DNA from: a bacterium | GTDB taxonomy: Bacteria > UBA10199 > DSSB01 | Assembly (NCBI GenBank): GCA_030426445.1 | Contig: JAUHYS010000073.1 | Location: 1-9,018, forward strand | Length of the DNA stretch: 9,018 nucleotides | Direction: 5' to 3' | In this document: positions 1 to 7,635 of the stretch, one piece after another | Numbering within the stretch: the first letter of the stretch is position 1 | How the letters are laid out: each line of letters begins with the position of its first letter | Position numbers and translations under genes: made by a program | The notes under the pieces: model-generated | What the model was told of the DNA's origin: nothing | The model's input: only the letters and a program-made list of their open reading frames with translations | Database searches by the model: none

Positions 1-843
1 CTCAGTTCAAAGTCTTATCGACCTGAAGCCGTTTCCCACGTCCACAAAATTAGAAATAACCAATGGGGAGCTATTCAAGAAAAGTTTGAAAACCATGAAG
101 TCTACGCTGTGACGGATTCCGGAATTGGTTATAAAAATGTAAATGAAGATGCAATTATTGTGATCCCTAAGCAAAAAATAATTGCAGTAGTAGATGGAAT
201 GGGAGGCCATTTGGGGGGGAATATTGCGAGTTGTGTTGCCATTGATTTTTTTGAAAGCGCCATCGAAGAGGGAAGAGATTTTCTGGATGCTATTGTCTAT
301 GCTAATGATGCAATTTTAGCCCGTTCTGAGTTGGATTCTCGATTGGGTGGCCGAACGCCAATGGGTTGTACCTTTGCGGCCGTGCGGATTAACGATTCAG
401 ACTTAGAGGTGGCTCATGTTGGAGACACCAAAGTTTTATTAGTCCGAAAGAAAAAAATTGTTTATCAGAGTCAGGACCATACTCAAGGACAGTATTTGCT
501 GAGTGAGGGCCTGGTCGATTGTTCGACTGCTTTTGAACTCAATCATATTTTAAGCCGTTGCCTGGGTTTGGATAAAATGCAAGCTCAGCGTGATATTAGC
601 TATAGTAAAATACCCTATAAAGCGGGAGACCGGGCGGTGATTATGACAGATGGGATTACAGACAATTTTTTTGATAAGAAGTTTCAGTTGATCAACATTG
701 CCAATATCGTAGGTAAAGGAAGTCTCTCTAATGTTGCAGACCGTATGATTGATAGCTACCATAATTTGATGCTTTCTAAACAATTGCCTAATGGCCGTAC
801 TCCAAAGGCCGATAATATCTCCTTGGCTTTTATTCAGTGTTAA
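1..843 (+). CDS. PP2C-family Ser/Thr protein phosphatase, 5' end outside the window
   Basis: The frame is open to the left edge, so the visible part is the last 280 residues. This is a PPM/PP2C metal-dependent phosphatase, which removes phosphate from Ser/Thr of target proteins in the cytoplasm. The family motifs appear in order. KNVNEDA supplies the metal Asp at visible residue 50. DGMGGH (65-70) is the second metal site. GCTFAAV corresponds to the GsT motif, and VGDTK replaces the usual GDSR. TDGITD carries Asp217, and the terminal ADNIS carries Asp271. All acidic metal ligands are present, so it should be active. A GTG at 109 is the first start-like codon in frame, but it would remove the first beta strand before TDSG and has no Shine-Dalgarno site, so I treat the gene as partial. 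It is followed by a histidine kinase on the same strand. No membrane segment is visible. The target is unknown. Confidence 0.93.
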   Translation, partial: LSSKSYRPEAVSHVHKIRNNQWGAIQEKFENHEVYAVTDSGIGYKNVNEDAIIVIPKQKIIAVVDGMGGHLGGNIASCVAIDFFESAIEEGRDFLDAIVYANDAILARSELDSRLGGRTPMGCTFAAVRINDSDLEVAHVGDTKVLLVRKKKIVYQSQDHTQGQYLLSEGLVDCSTAFELNHILSRCLGLDKMQAQRDISYSKIPYKAGDRAVIMTDGITDNFFDKKFQLINIANIVGKGSLSNVADRMIDSYHNLMLSKQLPNGRTPKADNISLAFIQC

Positions 844-888
844 ATTTCCTACTTGCTGATCGAGGCTTTCAACTTTAGTATTCATTTC

Positions 889-1986
889 ATGAAACTAGAC
901 TTCAACAAAAAGGAAGTTCAATCCTGGTTAGATATTCTGTTTAATTCCCTGCACTCGGCCATTCTGATTGTCAATCAAGACAACAAGATCCAATACATTA
1001 ATCATGCCGCAGAAGGCTTTTTTAAAAGTTCTTCAAAGGCGTGCTTGCATCAAGACCTGACTGTGTTCGTGGCTAAAAAAAATATTATCTATGAATATAT
1101 TAAAGAGGTACTTGCTGTGGGCAGTAGCTTGATTATTCATGACTTCAATTTACAGGTTTGTGATGAAAATAAGACCGCCGATATCGAAATGGCTCCTTTG
1201 GGCCCTTTAGGAAAACCCAGTGGCGTGATCACTATTATTAGCGAGTTTGGTTTATCTCAGAGTTTAAAAGAGGAAAGCCGCGTGCGGGATCGATTGTCCA
1301 TGATGGGAACACTTGCTTTGGGCTTAGCTCACGAAATCAGGAATCCTTTGGGCGGCATTCGGGGTGCAGCGCAGATGCTAACGCAAGAAAAAGACCCTCA
1401 AGAGCGGGAAGAATACTCTAAAATGATTATTAGCGAGGTGGATCGGCTAAATGCCTTATTAACCCAGCTATTGGACTTTAACAAGCCGCGTAAATTGACA
1501 TTAGCTCCGATGAATCTCAACCAAGTCTTAGATGAGGTCATGAAATTACAATATATTGAGATCCATAAACGTCTTAAAGTTAAAATGTTTTTGGACCCAT
1601 CTCTTCCTTTAGTCATGGCGGATAGCCATGTGCTTAAGCAAGCTGTGCTCAATCTGATTAAAAACGCTTGTGAAGCCATGCCAAAAGAAGGGACCTTATT
1701 TTTACAAACGCGCTTTAACCGTGACGCAAGAAGGCTTTTTTCTCAAGGGAAAAGGACCCCGGTGGCCGAGTTAGTGATTCGGGATTCCGGTACGGGAATT
1801 AAAAAAGAGCATTTAGAGGATTTATTTACGCCTTTTTTTACAACCAAATCTGAAGGAACAGGCTTGGGACTGATGGTGACACAAAAAATCATTCAAGAAC
1901 ATCATGGGGTTTTAGAAATCAATAGCGAAAAGGACCAAGGAACCCAAGTGACGATTTACTTGCCCTTTGCTTCTTTTAAAAGCTAG
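889..1986 (+). CDS. NtrB/GlnL-like PAS sensor histidine kinase
   Basis: Soluble two-component kinase of 365 aa, close to the length of E. coli GlnL. A PAS domain spans about residues 15-117 (ILFNSLHSAILIVNQDNKI onward). The HisKA dimerisation helix carries GLAHEIRNPLGGIRGAAQ with the phospho-accepting His148. The long match to this stretch is the hallmark of NtrB-type kinases. The ATP-binding domain shows the N box (NLIKNACEAM, Asn259), the G1 box (RDSGTG, Asp299), the F box (LFTPFFTTK) and the G2 box (GTGLGL, 323-328). There is no signal peptide or transmembrane helix, so it should sense a cytoplasmic signal. I chose ATG 889 because the PAS domain then begins about 15 residues in, as in GlnL. 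An in-frame TTG at 853 would add 12 residues, and neither start has a clear ribosome site. It lies 45 bp after the phosphatase gene. No NtrC-type regulator lies downstream. Nitrogen control is a family-based guess; many relatives control other processes. Confidence 0.9.
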   Translation: MKLDFNKKEVQSWLDILFNSLHSAILIVNQDNKIQYINHAAEGFFKSSSKACLHQDLTVFVAKKNIIYEYIKEVLAVGSSLIIHDFNLQVCDENKTADIEMAPLGPLGKPSGVITIISEFGLSQSLKEESRVRDRLSMMGTLALGLAHEIRNPLGGIRGAAQMLTQEKDPQEREEYSKMIISEVDRLNALLTQLLDFNKPRKLTLAPMNLNQVLDEVMKLQYIEIHKRLKVKMFLDPSLPLVMADSHVLKQAVLNLIKNACEAMPKEGTLFLQTRFNRDARRLFSQGKRTPVAELVIRDSGTGIKKEHLEDLFTPFFTTKSEGTGLGLMVTQKIIQEHHGVLEINSEKDQGTQVTIYLPFASFKS

Positions 1987-2042
1987 CTTGAATATTCTAG
2001 TCAAATCCATTAGATTTCGAGCGAGTTTTTTAAACTTGTAAC

Positions 2043-2195
2043 GGACCTGTTGAAAAATCGCTTTTTGAAACGGCGCTTGATGAAATTCTTATCTATGTTA
2101 GCCAATGTATCATTAAGAATTTCATCAGCTTGGCTTAGCAGTGGCGTTTGAGCTGCTAGCCAAAAAGTGGAAAAAAGTGATTATTCAACAGGTCC
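2043..2195. repeat. foldback / MITE-like element with terminal inverted repeats
   Basis: The gap between the kinase and aconitase genes is mostly one symmetrical structure. The left end (2043-2066, starting GGACCTGTTGAA) matches the reverse complement of the right end (2172-2195) at 22 of 24 positions, with the outer 12 bp perfect. Inside it, 2078-2091 (TGATGAAATTCTTA) is a perfect inverted match to 2114-2127, with a 22-nt loop. The right half holds another small hairpin (2131-2141 with 2153-2162, one bulge). A short direct repeat TAAC lies at 2039-2042 and 2197-2200, offset by one base on the right. It may be a target-site duplication, but four bases can occur by chance. No coding frame is present. 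The ends and size fit a non-autonomous mobile element or dispersed palindromic repeat. A structured leader of the aconitase mRNA is the alternative. Confidence 0.7.
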
Positions 2196-2207
2196 ATAAC
2201 ATCTGAT

Positions 2208-2212
2208 AAGGA
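2208..2212 (+). promoter_or_regulatory. Shine-Dalgarno site of the aconitase gene
   Basis: AAGGA followed by six A residues before ATG 2219 is a good ribosome-binding site with near-optimal spacing. It supports this start codon and lies just outside the foldback element that ends at 2195. I see no convincing -35/-10 pair for this gene. The best -10-like hexamer, TATCAT at 2108-2113, lies inside the element and has no well-spaced -35. Confidence 0.75.
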
Positions 2213-2218
2213 AAAAAA

Positions 2219-4915
2219 ATGACATCCGAATCTCAAAACAGTTTTCACACCTTAAAAAAATTAAAATTAGGACAAGAAAATTTCTTTTATTTTAGCCTTA
2301 CAGCCTTGGAAGAAGCCGGCTACAAAAATGTTGCAAAACTACCCAATGCCTTAAAAGTTCTTTTAGAAAATTTATTGCGTCACGAAGATGGCCAGTCAGT
2401 CAACCGGCAAAGTATCGAGGCCTTAATCCATTGGGACCCCCAAAAAGATCCCGACACCGAAATTGCCTTTCGCCCTGCCAGGGTCTTGTTGCAAGATTTT
2501 ACCGGCGTCCCCGCTGTCGTGGATTTGGCAGCCATGCGTGAAGCCATTCAAAAAATGGGAGGGGATCCCAGTAAGATTAATCCTTTGCAGCCTTGTGATC
2601 TCGTCATTGACCATTCGGTCCAGGTCGATTTTTTTGGTCAAAAAGATGCCTTGTTAAAAAATACCGAACTTGAATTTCAACGCAACTCAGAGCGCTATCG
2701 CTTTTTGCGCTGGGGCCAACAAGCCTTTAAAAACTTTCGTGTCGTGCCACCAGGCATGGGTATTGTCCACCAAGTCAATTTAGAACATTTAGCTGCTCCT
2801 GCCTTTACCCAAAGATGGGGACAAGCCTGTGATGGCAAGACCTGGGTCTTTCCCGATAGTTTAGTTGGGACGGATTCGCATACTACCATGATTAATGGCC
2901 TGGGAGTCTTAGGCTGGGGAGTTGGGGGCATTGAAGCCGAAGCTGCCATGCTGGGACAGCCGATTTCGATGCTTATTCCTCAAGTGGTGGGATTTAAACT
3001 GACTGGAAAACTTCCGGAGGGTTCCACGGCCACCGATTTAGTGCTCACCGTGACTCAGATGCTTCGCAAAAAAGGTGTGGTCGGTAAGTTTGTGGAGTTT
3101 TACGGTCCAGGTTTAAGTGAGCTCAGTCTACCGGATCGTGCGACGATTGCCAATATGGCTCCAGAATACGGTGCCACCATGGGGTTTTTTCCTATTGATA
3201 GCGAGTCAATCCGATACTTGAAACTAACCGGCCGCGATGAGGAGGCCAAATTAGCGGAAAAATATTTTAAAGAGCAGGGCATGTTTCATCATGCTAAAGC
3301 GGAAGACCCCATCTTTTCGGATAGTTTAGAGTTAGATATTTCCACAGTGGTGCCTAGTTTGGCAGGGCCGAAGCGTCCCCAAGATAGAATTCCCTTGGAC
3401 CAAGCCAAACCTTTATTTCATCAGGCCCTCATGGATGTATACCGCGAAAATGATTTAGAAAAATCGGTTAGTGTAAAGTTTAATGAAAGAGAATTCGATC
3501 TTAGCAATGGTTCTGTCGTGATTGCAGCTATTACGAGCTGTACCAATACTTCCAACCCTTCTGTTATGATTGCAGCTGGCCTGCTGGCTAAAAAGGCCTT
3601 TGAAAAAGGCTTGAGGGTTCAACCTTGGGTCAAGACCAGCTTAGCACCGGGTTCTAAAGTTGTAACAGAGTACCTAAAACAATCTAATTTATTAAACTAT
3701 CTAGAAAAACTAGGCTTCAATCTGGTTGGCTACGGTTGTACGACTTGTATTGGTAATAGCGGTCCTTTGCCTAAACCAATACAAGAGGCTATACGTCAAA
3801 AAGACTTAGTCAGCGCGGCGGTCTTATCGGGTAATCGCAATTTTGAAGGCCGAATCAATCCCCACGTCAAAGCTAATTATCTGGCATCGCCGCCTTTGGT
3901 GGTGGCTTATGCGATTGCAGGTACCATGAAAATCGATCTGTATCATGAGGCGCTGGGCCAAGATGAGTCGGGAAATCCCGTTTATTTTAAAGATATTTGG
4001 CCGAGCCAAAAAGAGGTCCTGGAAACCATTCACCACGCGATTAAAGAAGACATGTTTACCCAATCTTATGGTGAGGTCTTTCAAGGTGATAATGAGTGGA
4101 AAAGTTTGGAATTTCCCAAAGGGGAGACTTTTTCTTGGGAAGGTGATTCCACTTATGTAAAGCACCCGCCTTATTTTGAGAATATGCCGCGAGAACCTTT
4201 GGCCGTAAAAGATATTTTTGAGGCAAGGGTTTTAGCTTTATTGGGGGACTCGGTGACAACGGATCATATCTCTCCTGCGGGTTCGATTCCCGAAAAATCC
4301 CCTGCTGGAATTTATCTCAAAGCCAATGGAGTTGAGGTAAAAGATTTTAACAGTTTTGGTTCGCGTCGTGGAAATCACGAAGTGATGATGCGTGGAACCT
4401 TTGGCAATATTCGCTTAAGAAATTTGCTGGCACCCGGAACCGAAGGTGGTATGACACTTTTGCTTCCCGAAGAAGAAGAAATGTCTATTTATGATGCTGC
4501 GATGCAATATCAAAAACGTCAAACCCCTCTTGTGATTTTAGCGGGAAAGGAATACGGAACGGGCTCTTCTCGAGACTGGGCAGCGAAAGGGACAAAGTTA
4601 TTAGGCGTGCAGGCGGTAATTGCAGAAAGTTTTGAGAGAATTCATCGAAGTAATTTGATTGGGATGGGTGTCTTGCCTTTGCAATTTCTGCCCGAAGAAA
4701 ACAGCGAAAGCATTGGTCTGACTGGCCACGAAGTTTTGGATATTATTGGACTTGCAGAAGATTTACATCCTCGAAAAACGCTTCGAGTCAAAGTGAAGAA
4801 AAACGGAATAGAAAAATTTTTTAATGTGTTATTGCGTATTGATACTCCTGATGAAATCGAGTATTACCGTCATGGAGGTATTCTGCAGTTTGTTTTAAGA
4901 CAATTGCAAAAATAG
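2219..4915 (+). CDS. acnA: aconitate hydratase A (aconitase)
   Basis: Converts citrate to isocitrate through cis-aconitate in the TCA cycle, in the cytoplasm, using a [4Fe-4S] cluster. The 898-aa length is typical of the AcnA/IRP1 branch. Cluster ligands are Cys441 in ITSCTNTSNPS and Cys507 and Cys510 in GYGCTTCIGNSGP, matching the C-x65-C-x2-C spacing of this family. The active-site GTDSHTT motif is at 217-223. The C-terminal swivelling domain carries GDSVTTDHISPAGS (from 676), GSRRGNHEVMMRGTF, and YGTGSSRDWAAKG with substrate-binding Arg785, then SFERIHRSNLIGMGVLPL. Nothing is missing or frameshifted. A TPR gene follows after 6 bp. AcnA relatives can also bind RNA when the cluster is lost; nothing here shows whether this one does. 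The related 2-methylcitrate-dehydratase-type AcnD is less likely, since no prp genes are nearby. Confidence 0.97.
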   Translation: MTSESQNSFHTLKKLKLGQENFFYFSLTALEEAGYKNVAKLPNALKVLLENLLRHEDGQSVNRQSIEALIHWDPQKDPDTEIAFRPARVLLQDFTGVPAVVDLAAMREAIQKMGGDPSKINPLQPCDLVIDHSVQVDFFGQKDALLKNTELEFQRNSERYRFLRWGQQAFKNFRVVPPGMGIVHQVNLEHLAAPAFTQRWGQACDGKTWVFPDSLVGTDSHTTMINGLGVLGWGVGGIEAEAAMLGQPISMLIPQVVGFKLTGKLPEGSTATDLVLTVTQMLRKKGVVGKFVEFYGPGLSELSLPDRATIANMAPEYGATMGFFPIDSESIRYLKLTGRDEEAKLAEKYFKEQGMFHHAKAEDPIFSDSLELDISTVVPSLAGPKRPQDRIPLDQAKPLFHQALMDVYRENDLEKSVSVKFNEREFDLSNGSVVIAAITSCTNTSNPSVMIAAGLLAKKAFEKGLRVQPWVKTSLAPGSKVVTEYLKQSNLLNYLEKLGFNLVGYGCTTCIGNSGPLPKPIQEAIRQKDLVSAAVLSGNRNFEGRINPHVKANYLASPPLVVAYAIAGTMKIDLYHEALGQDESGNPVYFKDIWPSQKEVLETIHHAIKEDMFTQSYGEVFQGDNEWKSLEFPKGETFSWEGDSTYVKHPPYFENMPREPLAVKDIFEARVLALLGDSVTTDHISPAGSIPEKSPAGIYLKANGVEVKDFNSFGSRRGNHEVMMRGTFGNIRLRNLLAPGTEGGMTLLLPEEEEMSIYDAAMQYQKRQTPLVILAGKEYGTGSSRDWAAKGTKLLGVQAVIAESFERIHRSNLIGMGVLPLQFLPEENSESIGLTGHEVLDIIGLAEDLHPRKTLRVKVKKNGIEKFFNVLLRIDTPDEIEYYRHGGILQFVLRQLQK

Positions 4916-4921
4916 AATTCT

Positions 4922-5875
4922 ATGCGTCAAAATCAGTTGCAAAAATCGACTCAAGAATCCAATGCTAACTTGGAATCCGTGCAAAAGATCGAGGAAAAAT
5001 TGGCAGACAGCCAAGGTCTTACATTAGAGACAGAAAAAGCAACTGATAAAAAAATACTGAGCTCTGACGAGTTAGAGAAAAAAAAGTTAGCTTTACTGGA
5101 TAAAATAAAATCGGAACCCGAACTTGCCAACCACTACCATGACTTGGGTCTGATTTATCTTCAAACAAAAAATTACGAAGCTGCCTGTCAACAGTTTCAA
5201 AAAAGTATAGAGTTAGATTCTAAGCTAGCCTCAGCCTATGCTAATTTGGGCCGTGCTCAGTTTCAACTTGGAAAAAAAACCGAGGGAGAATCAAGTCTCA
5301 ATCAAGCCGTTGAACTCGATCCCGATGAGCCTACTTTTTGTAAAGACCTCAGTAAAATTAAATTTCTTAAGGCCAAAGAATTCAAAAAAGAGAGTTTAAA
5401 TTTAGAGTTAGAGAAGCAAAAAAGCCTTTTAAAAAAAGCAGAGCATGAAATTCGGATGGCCCTCAAGTTCTGTGTTAAATTAAGGTATTTTGATGAATTA
5501 TTGAGCCTTTGTTATAAAAAAGGAAGTTTTGTTGATATCGTGGATGCAATCAAGCAAGAGTCCGAACTCAATATTCAACGTGCCAAAAGTGTGCTCACTT
5601 TTGCTCAAGAAGCTTTAAAAAATAAATTAAAAAATCCAGTTTCGGCGATTGTTCAGGCTTATGATCTTTTAGTCTTAACCTATGTGTTAGAAAAACAGGA
5701 TAAGTTGGAAGAGGCGCTTAAATTCTTAAAACAAGCCAAGTCTTTATTACCTGAAGAGCCCATCTTTTTTTATGCAGAATCTATGTTACAACAAAATTTT
5801 CATAAAAAGTCTGAGTCTATTGCTGCTCTTGAGCAAGCCAAAGTTTTAGTGACTTATTATCAGCCCCCAGCCTAA
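4922..5875 (+). CDS. TPR-repeat protein, function unknown
   Basis: Encodes 317 aa with no signal peptide or membrane segment, so probably cytoplasmic. The first 65 residues are charged, Gln/Glu/Lys-rich and likely disordered or coiled. Two canonical tetratricopeptide repeats follow at about 67-100 (HYHDLGLIYLQTKNYEAA) and 101-134 (AYANLGRAQFQLGKK, ending AVELDP). A Lys/Glu-rich helical linker covers about 145-235. A further TPR-like pair lies near 246-310 (TYVLEKQDKLEEALKFLKQA). TPRs form protein-binding scaffolds; the partner cannot be read from the sequence. The start lies 6 bp after the aconitase stop and has no clear Shine-Dalgarno site, which suggests translational coupling to the aconitase gene. 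The stop codon overlaps the stop of the oppositely oriented downstream gene. Confidence 0.88.
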   Translation: MRQNQLQKSTQESNANLESVQKIEEKLADSQGLTLETEKATDKKILSSDELEKKKLALLDKIKSEPELANHYHDLGLIYLQTKNYEAACQQFQKSIELDSKLASAYANLGRAQFQLGKKTEGESSLNQAVELDPDEPTFCKDLSKIKFLKAKEFKKESLNLELEKQKSLLKKAEHEIRMALKFCVKLRYFDELLSLCYKKGSFVDIVDAIKQESELNIQRAKSVLTFAQEALKNKLKNPVSAIVQAYDLLVLTYVLEKQDKLEEALKFLKQAKSLLPEEPIFFYAESMLQQNFHKKSESIAALEQAKVLVTYYQPPA

Positions 5876-7518
5876 CGGCTACGTCGGCCGCCACCGCCTC
5901 CCGAACGAAAGCCTCCACCTCCCATTGAACGCGAACTGCCGCTGGAACGATTGCCAAAACTAGAGCGGCTTCTGGATTCGCCTCGACTAGATCGGTTTAT
6001 AGTCGACCGTGATTGAGAACTTTTTTCGCGATATTCCACCTTTTGTACCGATGGTTTTTCTTTCGTTGACCGCGAACGGGTTGAGTTGATTGCAGGCTTT
6101 TGATATTTTTTTTGCCGTGTCGATGTGTTTTCCAGTTTGGACCTTTGTGTATTCGAAGGGCTCCTAGTTGAGGTCTTTGTCCCGATTTTCACATCCTGTT
6201 GTTTGTGGCGCTGATTGCCCTGCCGTGTCCGAATTGTTGTGCTCTGTGTCGATTTCGATTTTTGGCGAATATACGTTTCGTTTCGGGTTCTTGTTCTACG
6301 GTTTTTTGTGCTTTCATGGCGATAACGCAAGTCACGGTTTCGGTTTTGTTTTGAATATTCTGCGCGGTGTCGATGCCAGTTATGATCAAAAGAGCGTTGA
6401 TGGGTTCTCTCCCAGCGGTGGACTGCACGGTTAAAGCCGTAGTGGGCCGAACGATGACGATAGTAATGTCTGACATAGCGGTCCGAAAGGTGTCGATGGC
6501 GATGATAATGTCGGGGAGAATGAAAATACCAATTGGTATAATAATAAGAGGGTAATCCAAAGACAAAGAAGGAATTTCCAGGACCCCAATAGCAACCACA
6601 ATGATACCAACTAGGATAAGGTCTCCAATAATCATAGCTGTACCAAGAAGGGTAACCAAACCAATAGGGAAATGCATTAATATTTAAGCTGATATTGACA
6701 GAAGAATTGTTTTGCGGAGGAGGGATGCTACTTTCGATATAGCCCGTTTCTTGGTTAAATTCGTTTGCGGATTCGCGTAGTTCTTGAAGAGCTTGCGGGT
6801 CATTAGCCAGCTCTCTTCGCCAATCCTCGATAGCTTCGTTATTTTGGCGAGTGACACGGATGTTTTCTTCCCGAAAAGTTTGTAAAATAGCACTGGGTCT
6901 TTCGTGATAGGCCTCTCCCATTAATACAGTAAAATTAAGGTCCTGATTCATGGCGCTGATGATTTCTGGGTAGGAAAGAAGCTGGCGAAACGCAGTTTGA
7001 GTCCGCTGAGGGTAAGTTCTTAAAATATTTTCGGATTTTTGTGAGGTGCTTCGATAGAGCGCGTCAATTTGTTTTAAAGTACTGTAACGCTTACGCCCGA
7101 TTGAAGTGATATCTTTTTGAACTTCTTTGGGATAACGCGAGGCAATGCTTTTTAGCTGAGATGAGGATTTTTTACCTCCTTGCGTGAGTTCTTTTGTCAA
7201 ATCGGGATAACGGACAATATTCCAGATTTTTTCTTGTTCATCCTGAGAGTAGCCTGAGACCAGGTCGCGAAACTCATTTTTGGAATTTTCTTGTAGGCTT
7301 TGCGCTCGGACTAAGAGTTGTGGTTCTCTGGCGGCTTCTAAAATATTTTTTTGGACATCCGAGGGGTAGGTGACGAAGTTTTTTAAAAGTTCGGGGTCTT
7401 CTTCAACTTTTCTTTGAAAAGTTTCATAAGCGCTTTGTGCCTGAATGCCTTGTGCAAAGGCAAAAGTAAAAAATGTACTTAAAAAGACACTTAGCTTGAT
7501 TATTTTATTGTTTTTCAT
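5872..7518 (-). CDS. exported protein with YP repeats, aromatic-rich centre and Ser/Arg/Gly-rich tail; function unknown
   Basis: Encodes 548 aa. Residues 1-28 form a Sec signal peptide (MKNNKIIKLS, a hydrophobic run, then AFAQ or IQAQ as the cut site), so it is exported. Residues about 51-208 hold four repeats of 39-40 residues, each starting with a Tyr, usually YP (Tyr51, Tyr90, Tyr129, Tyr169), with pattern Y-P-x-x-V-Q-x-x-I and a second YP or LL element about 14 residues on. Residues 283-333 are very rich in Tyr, Trp, Phe, Gly and Pro, and carry the protein's only two cysteines as Cys307-Gly-Cys309. Residues 334-400 are rich in His and Arg. Residues 400-520 are Arg/Ser/Thr/Lys-rich, and the end is a Gly-rich tail (SMGGGGFRSGGGGG). 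The mature protein must be strongly basic. The start has a strong Shine-Dalgarno site. I do not recognise a family. Surface or periplasmic binding to polyanions or to the cell wall is a guess. Confidence 0.85.
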   Translation of the reverse strand: MKNNKIIKLSVFLSTFFTFAFAQGIQAQSAYETFQRKVEEDPELLKNFVTYPSDVQKNILEAAREPQLLVRAQSLQENSKNEFRDLVSGYSQDEQEKIWNIVRYPDLTKELTQGGKKSSSQLKSIASRYPKEVQKDITSIGRKRYSTLKQIDALYRSTSQKSENILRTYPQRTQTAFRQLLSYPEIISAMNQDLNFTVLMGEAYHERPSAILQTFREENIRVTRQNNEAIEDWRRELANDPQALQELRESANEFNQETGYIESSIPPPQNNSSVNISLNINAFPYWFGYPSWYSYDYWRPYPSWYHCGCYWGPGNSFFVFGLPSYYYTNWYFHSPRHYHRHRHLSDRYVRHYYRHRSAHYGFNRAVHRWERTHQRSFDHNWHRHRAEYSKQNRNRDLRYRHESTKNRRTRTRNETYIRQKSKSTQSTTIRTRQGNQRHKQQDVKIGTKTSTRSPSNTQRSKLENTSTRQKKYQKPAINSTRSRSTKEKPSVQKVEYREKSSQSRSTINRSSRGESRSRSSFGNRSSGSSRSMGGGGFRSGGGGGRRSR

Positions 7519-7526
7519 TTGTTAAG

Positions 7527-7533
7527 CTCCTTT
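7527..7533 (-). promoter_or_regulatory. Shine-Dalgarno site of the exported repeat protein
   Basis: On the minus strand this reads AAAGGAG, eight bases before ATG 7518. It is the strongest ribosome-binding site in the window and fixes the start, which also gives a well-formed signal peptide. Confidence 0.8.
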
Positions 7534-7542
7534 GAGGGTATC

Positions 7543-7572
7543 TTTATATCTTATAAATAATTCGCCTGTAAA
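7543..7572 (-). promoter_or_regulatory. sigma70-like promoter for the exported repeat protein
   Basis: On the minus strand, TTTACA (7572-7567) matches the -35 consensus TTGACA at five of six positions. TATAAA (7548-7543) matches TATAAT at five of six. The spacer is 18 bp. Transcription would start near 7536, just before the Shine-Dalgarno site, giving a leader of about 18 nt. The region is AT-rich, so chance matches are possible. Confidence 0.5.
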
Positions 7573-7635
7573 AATATCCCTATTTTTCAGCTTGAGATGA
7601 AAATATTTACCTTACTTTAATATTGACGAGGCAAA

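Noticed and set aside
109..843. GTG 109 as the true start of the phosphatase gene
   Set aside because: The frame is open upstream to the window edge, no Shine-Dalgarno site precedes the GTG, and the PP2C domain would lose its first strand.
853..888. TTG 853 as the start of the histidine kinase
   Set aside because: It has no ribosome site, and the ATG at 889 gives the N-terminal length expected for an NtrB-like PAS kinase. It remains possible.
1981..2001. Hairpin CTAG...CTAG right after the kinase stop as a terminator
   Set aside because: The stem is only four base pairs and there is no T-run.
2065..2113. Promoter for aconitase inside the foldback element (TTGAAA or TTGATG with TATCAT)
   Set aside because: The spacers are about 25 bp or longer, well outside the usual 16-18 bp.
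3824..4165. Minus-strand open frames inside the aconitase gene
   Set aside because: They overlap a highly conserved enzyme gene, show no recognisable motif and have no translation signals.
6189..6677. A 162-codon open frame on the minus strand giving a very hydrophobic, Ile-rich start
   Set aside because: It lies wholly inside the exported-protein gene in another frame of the same strand. The Ile/Thr-rich product follows from the Tyr/His/Arg codon bias of the real gene, and it has no ribosome site.
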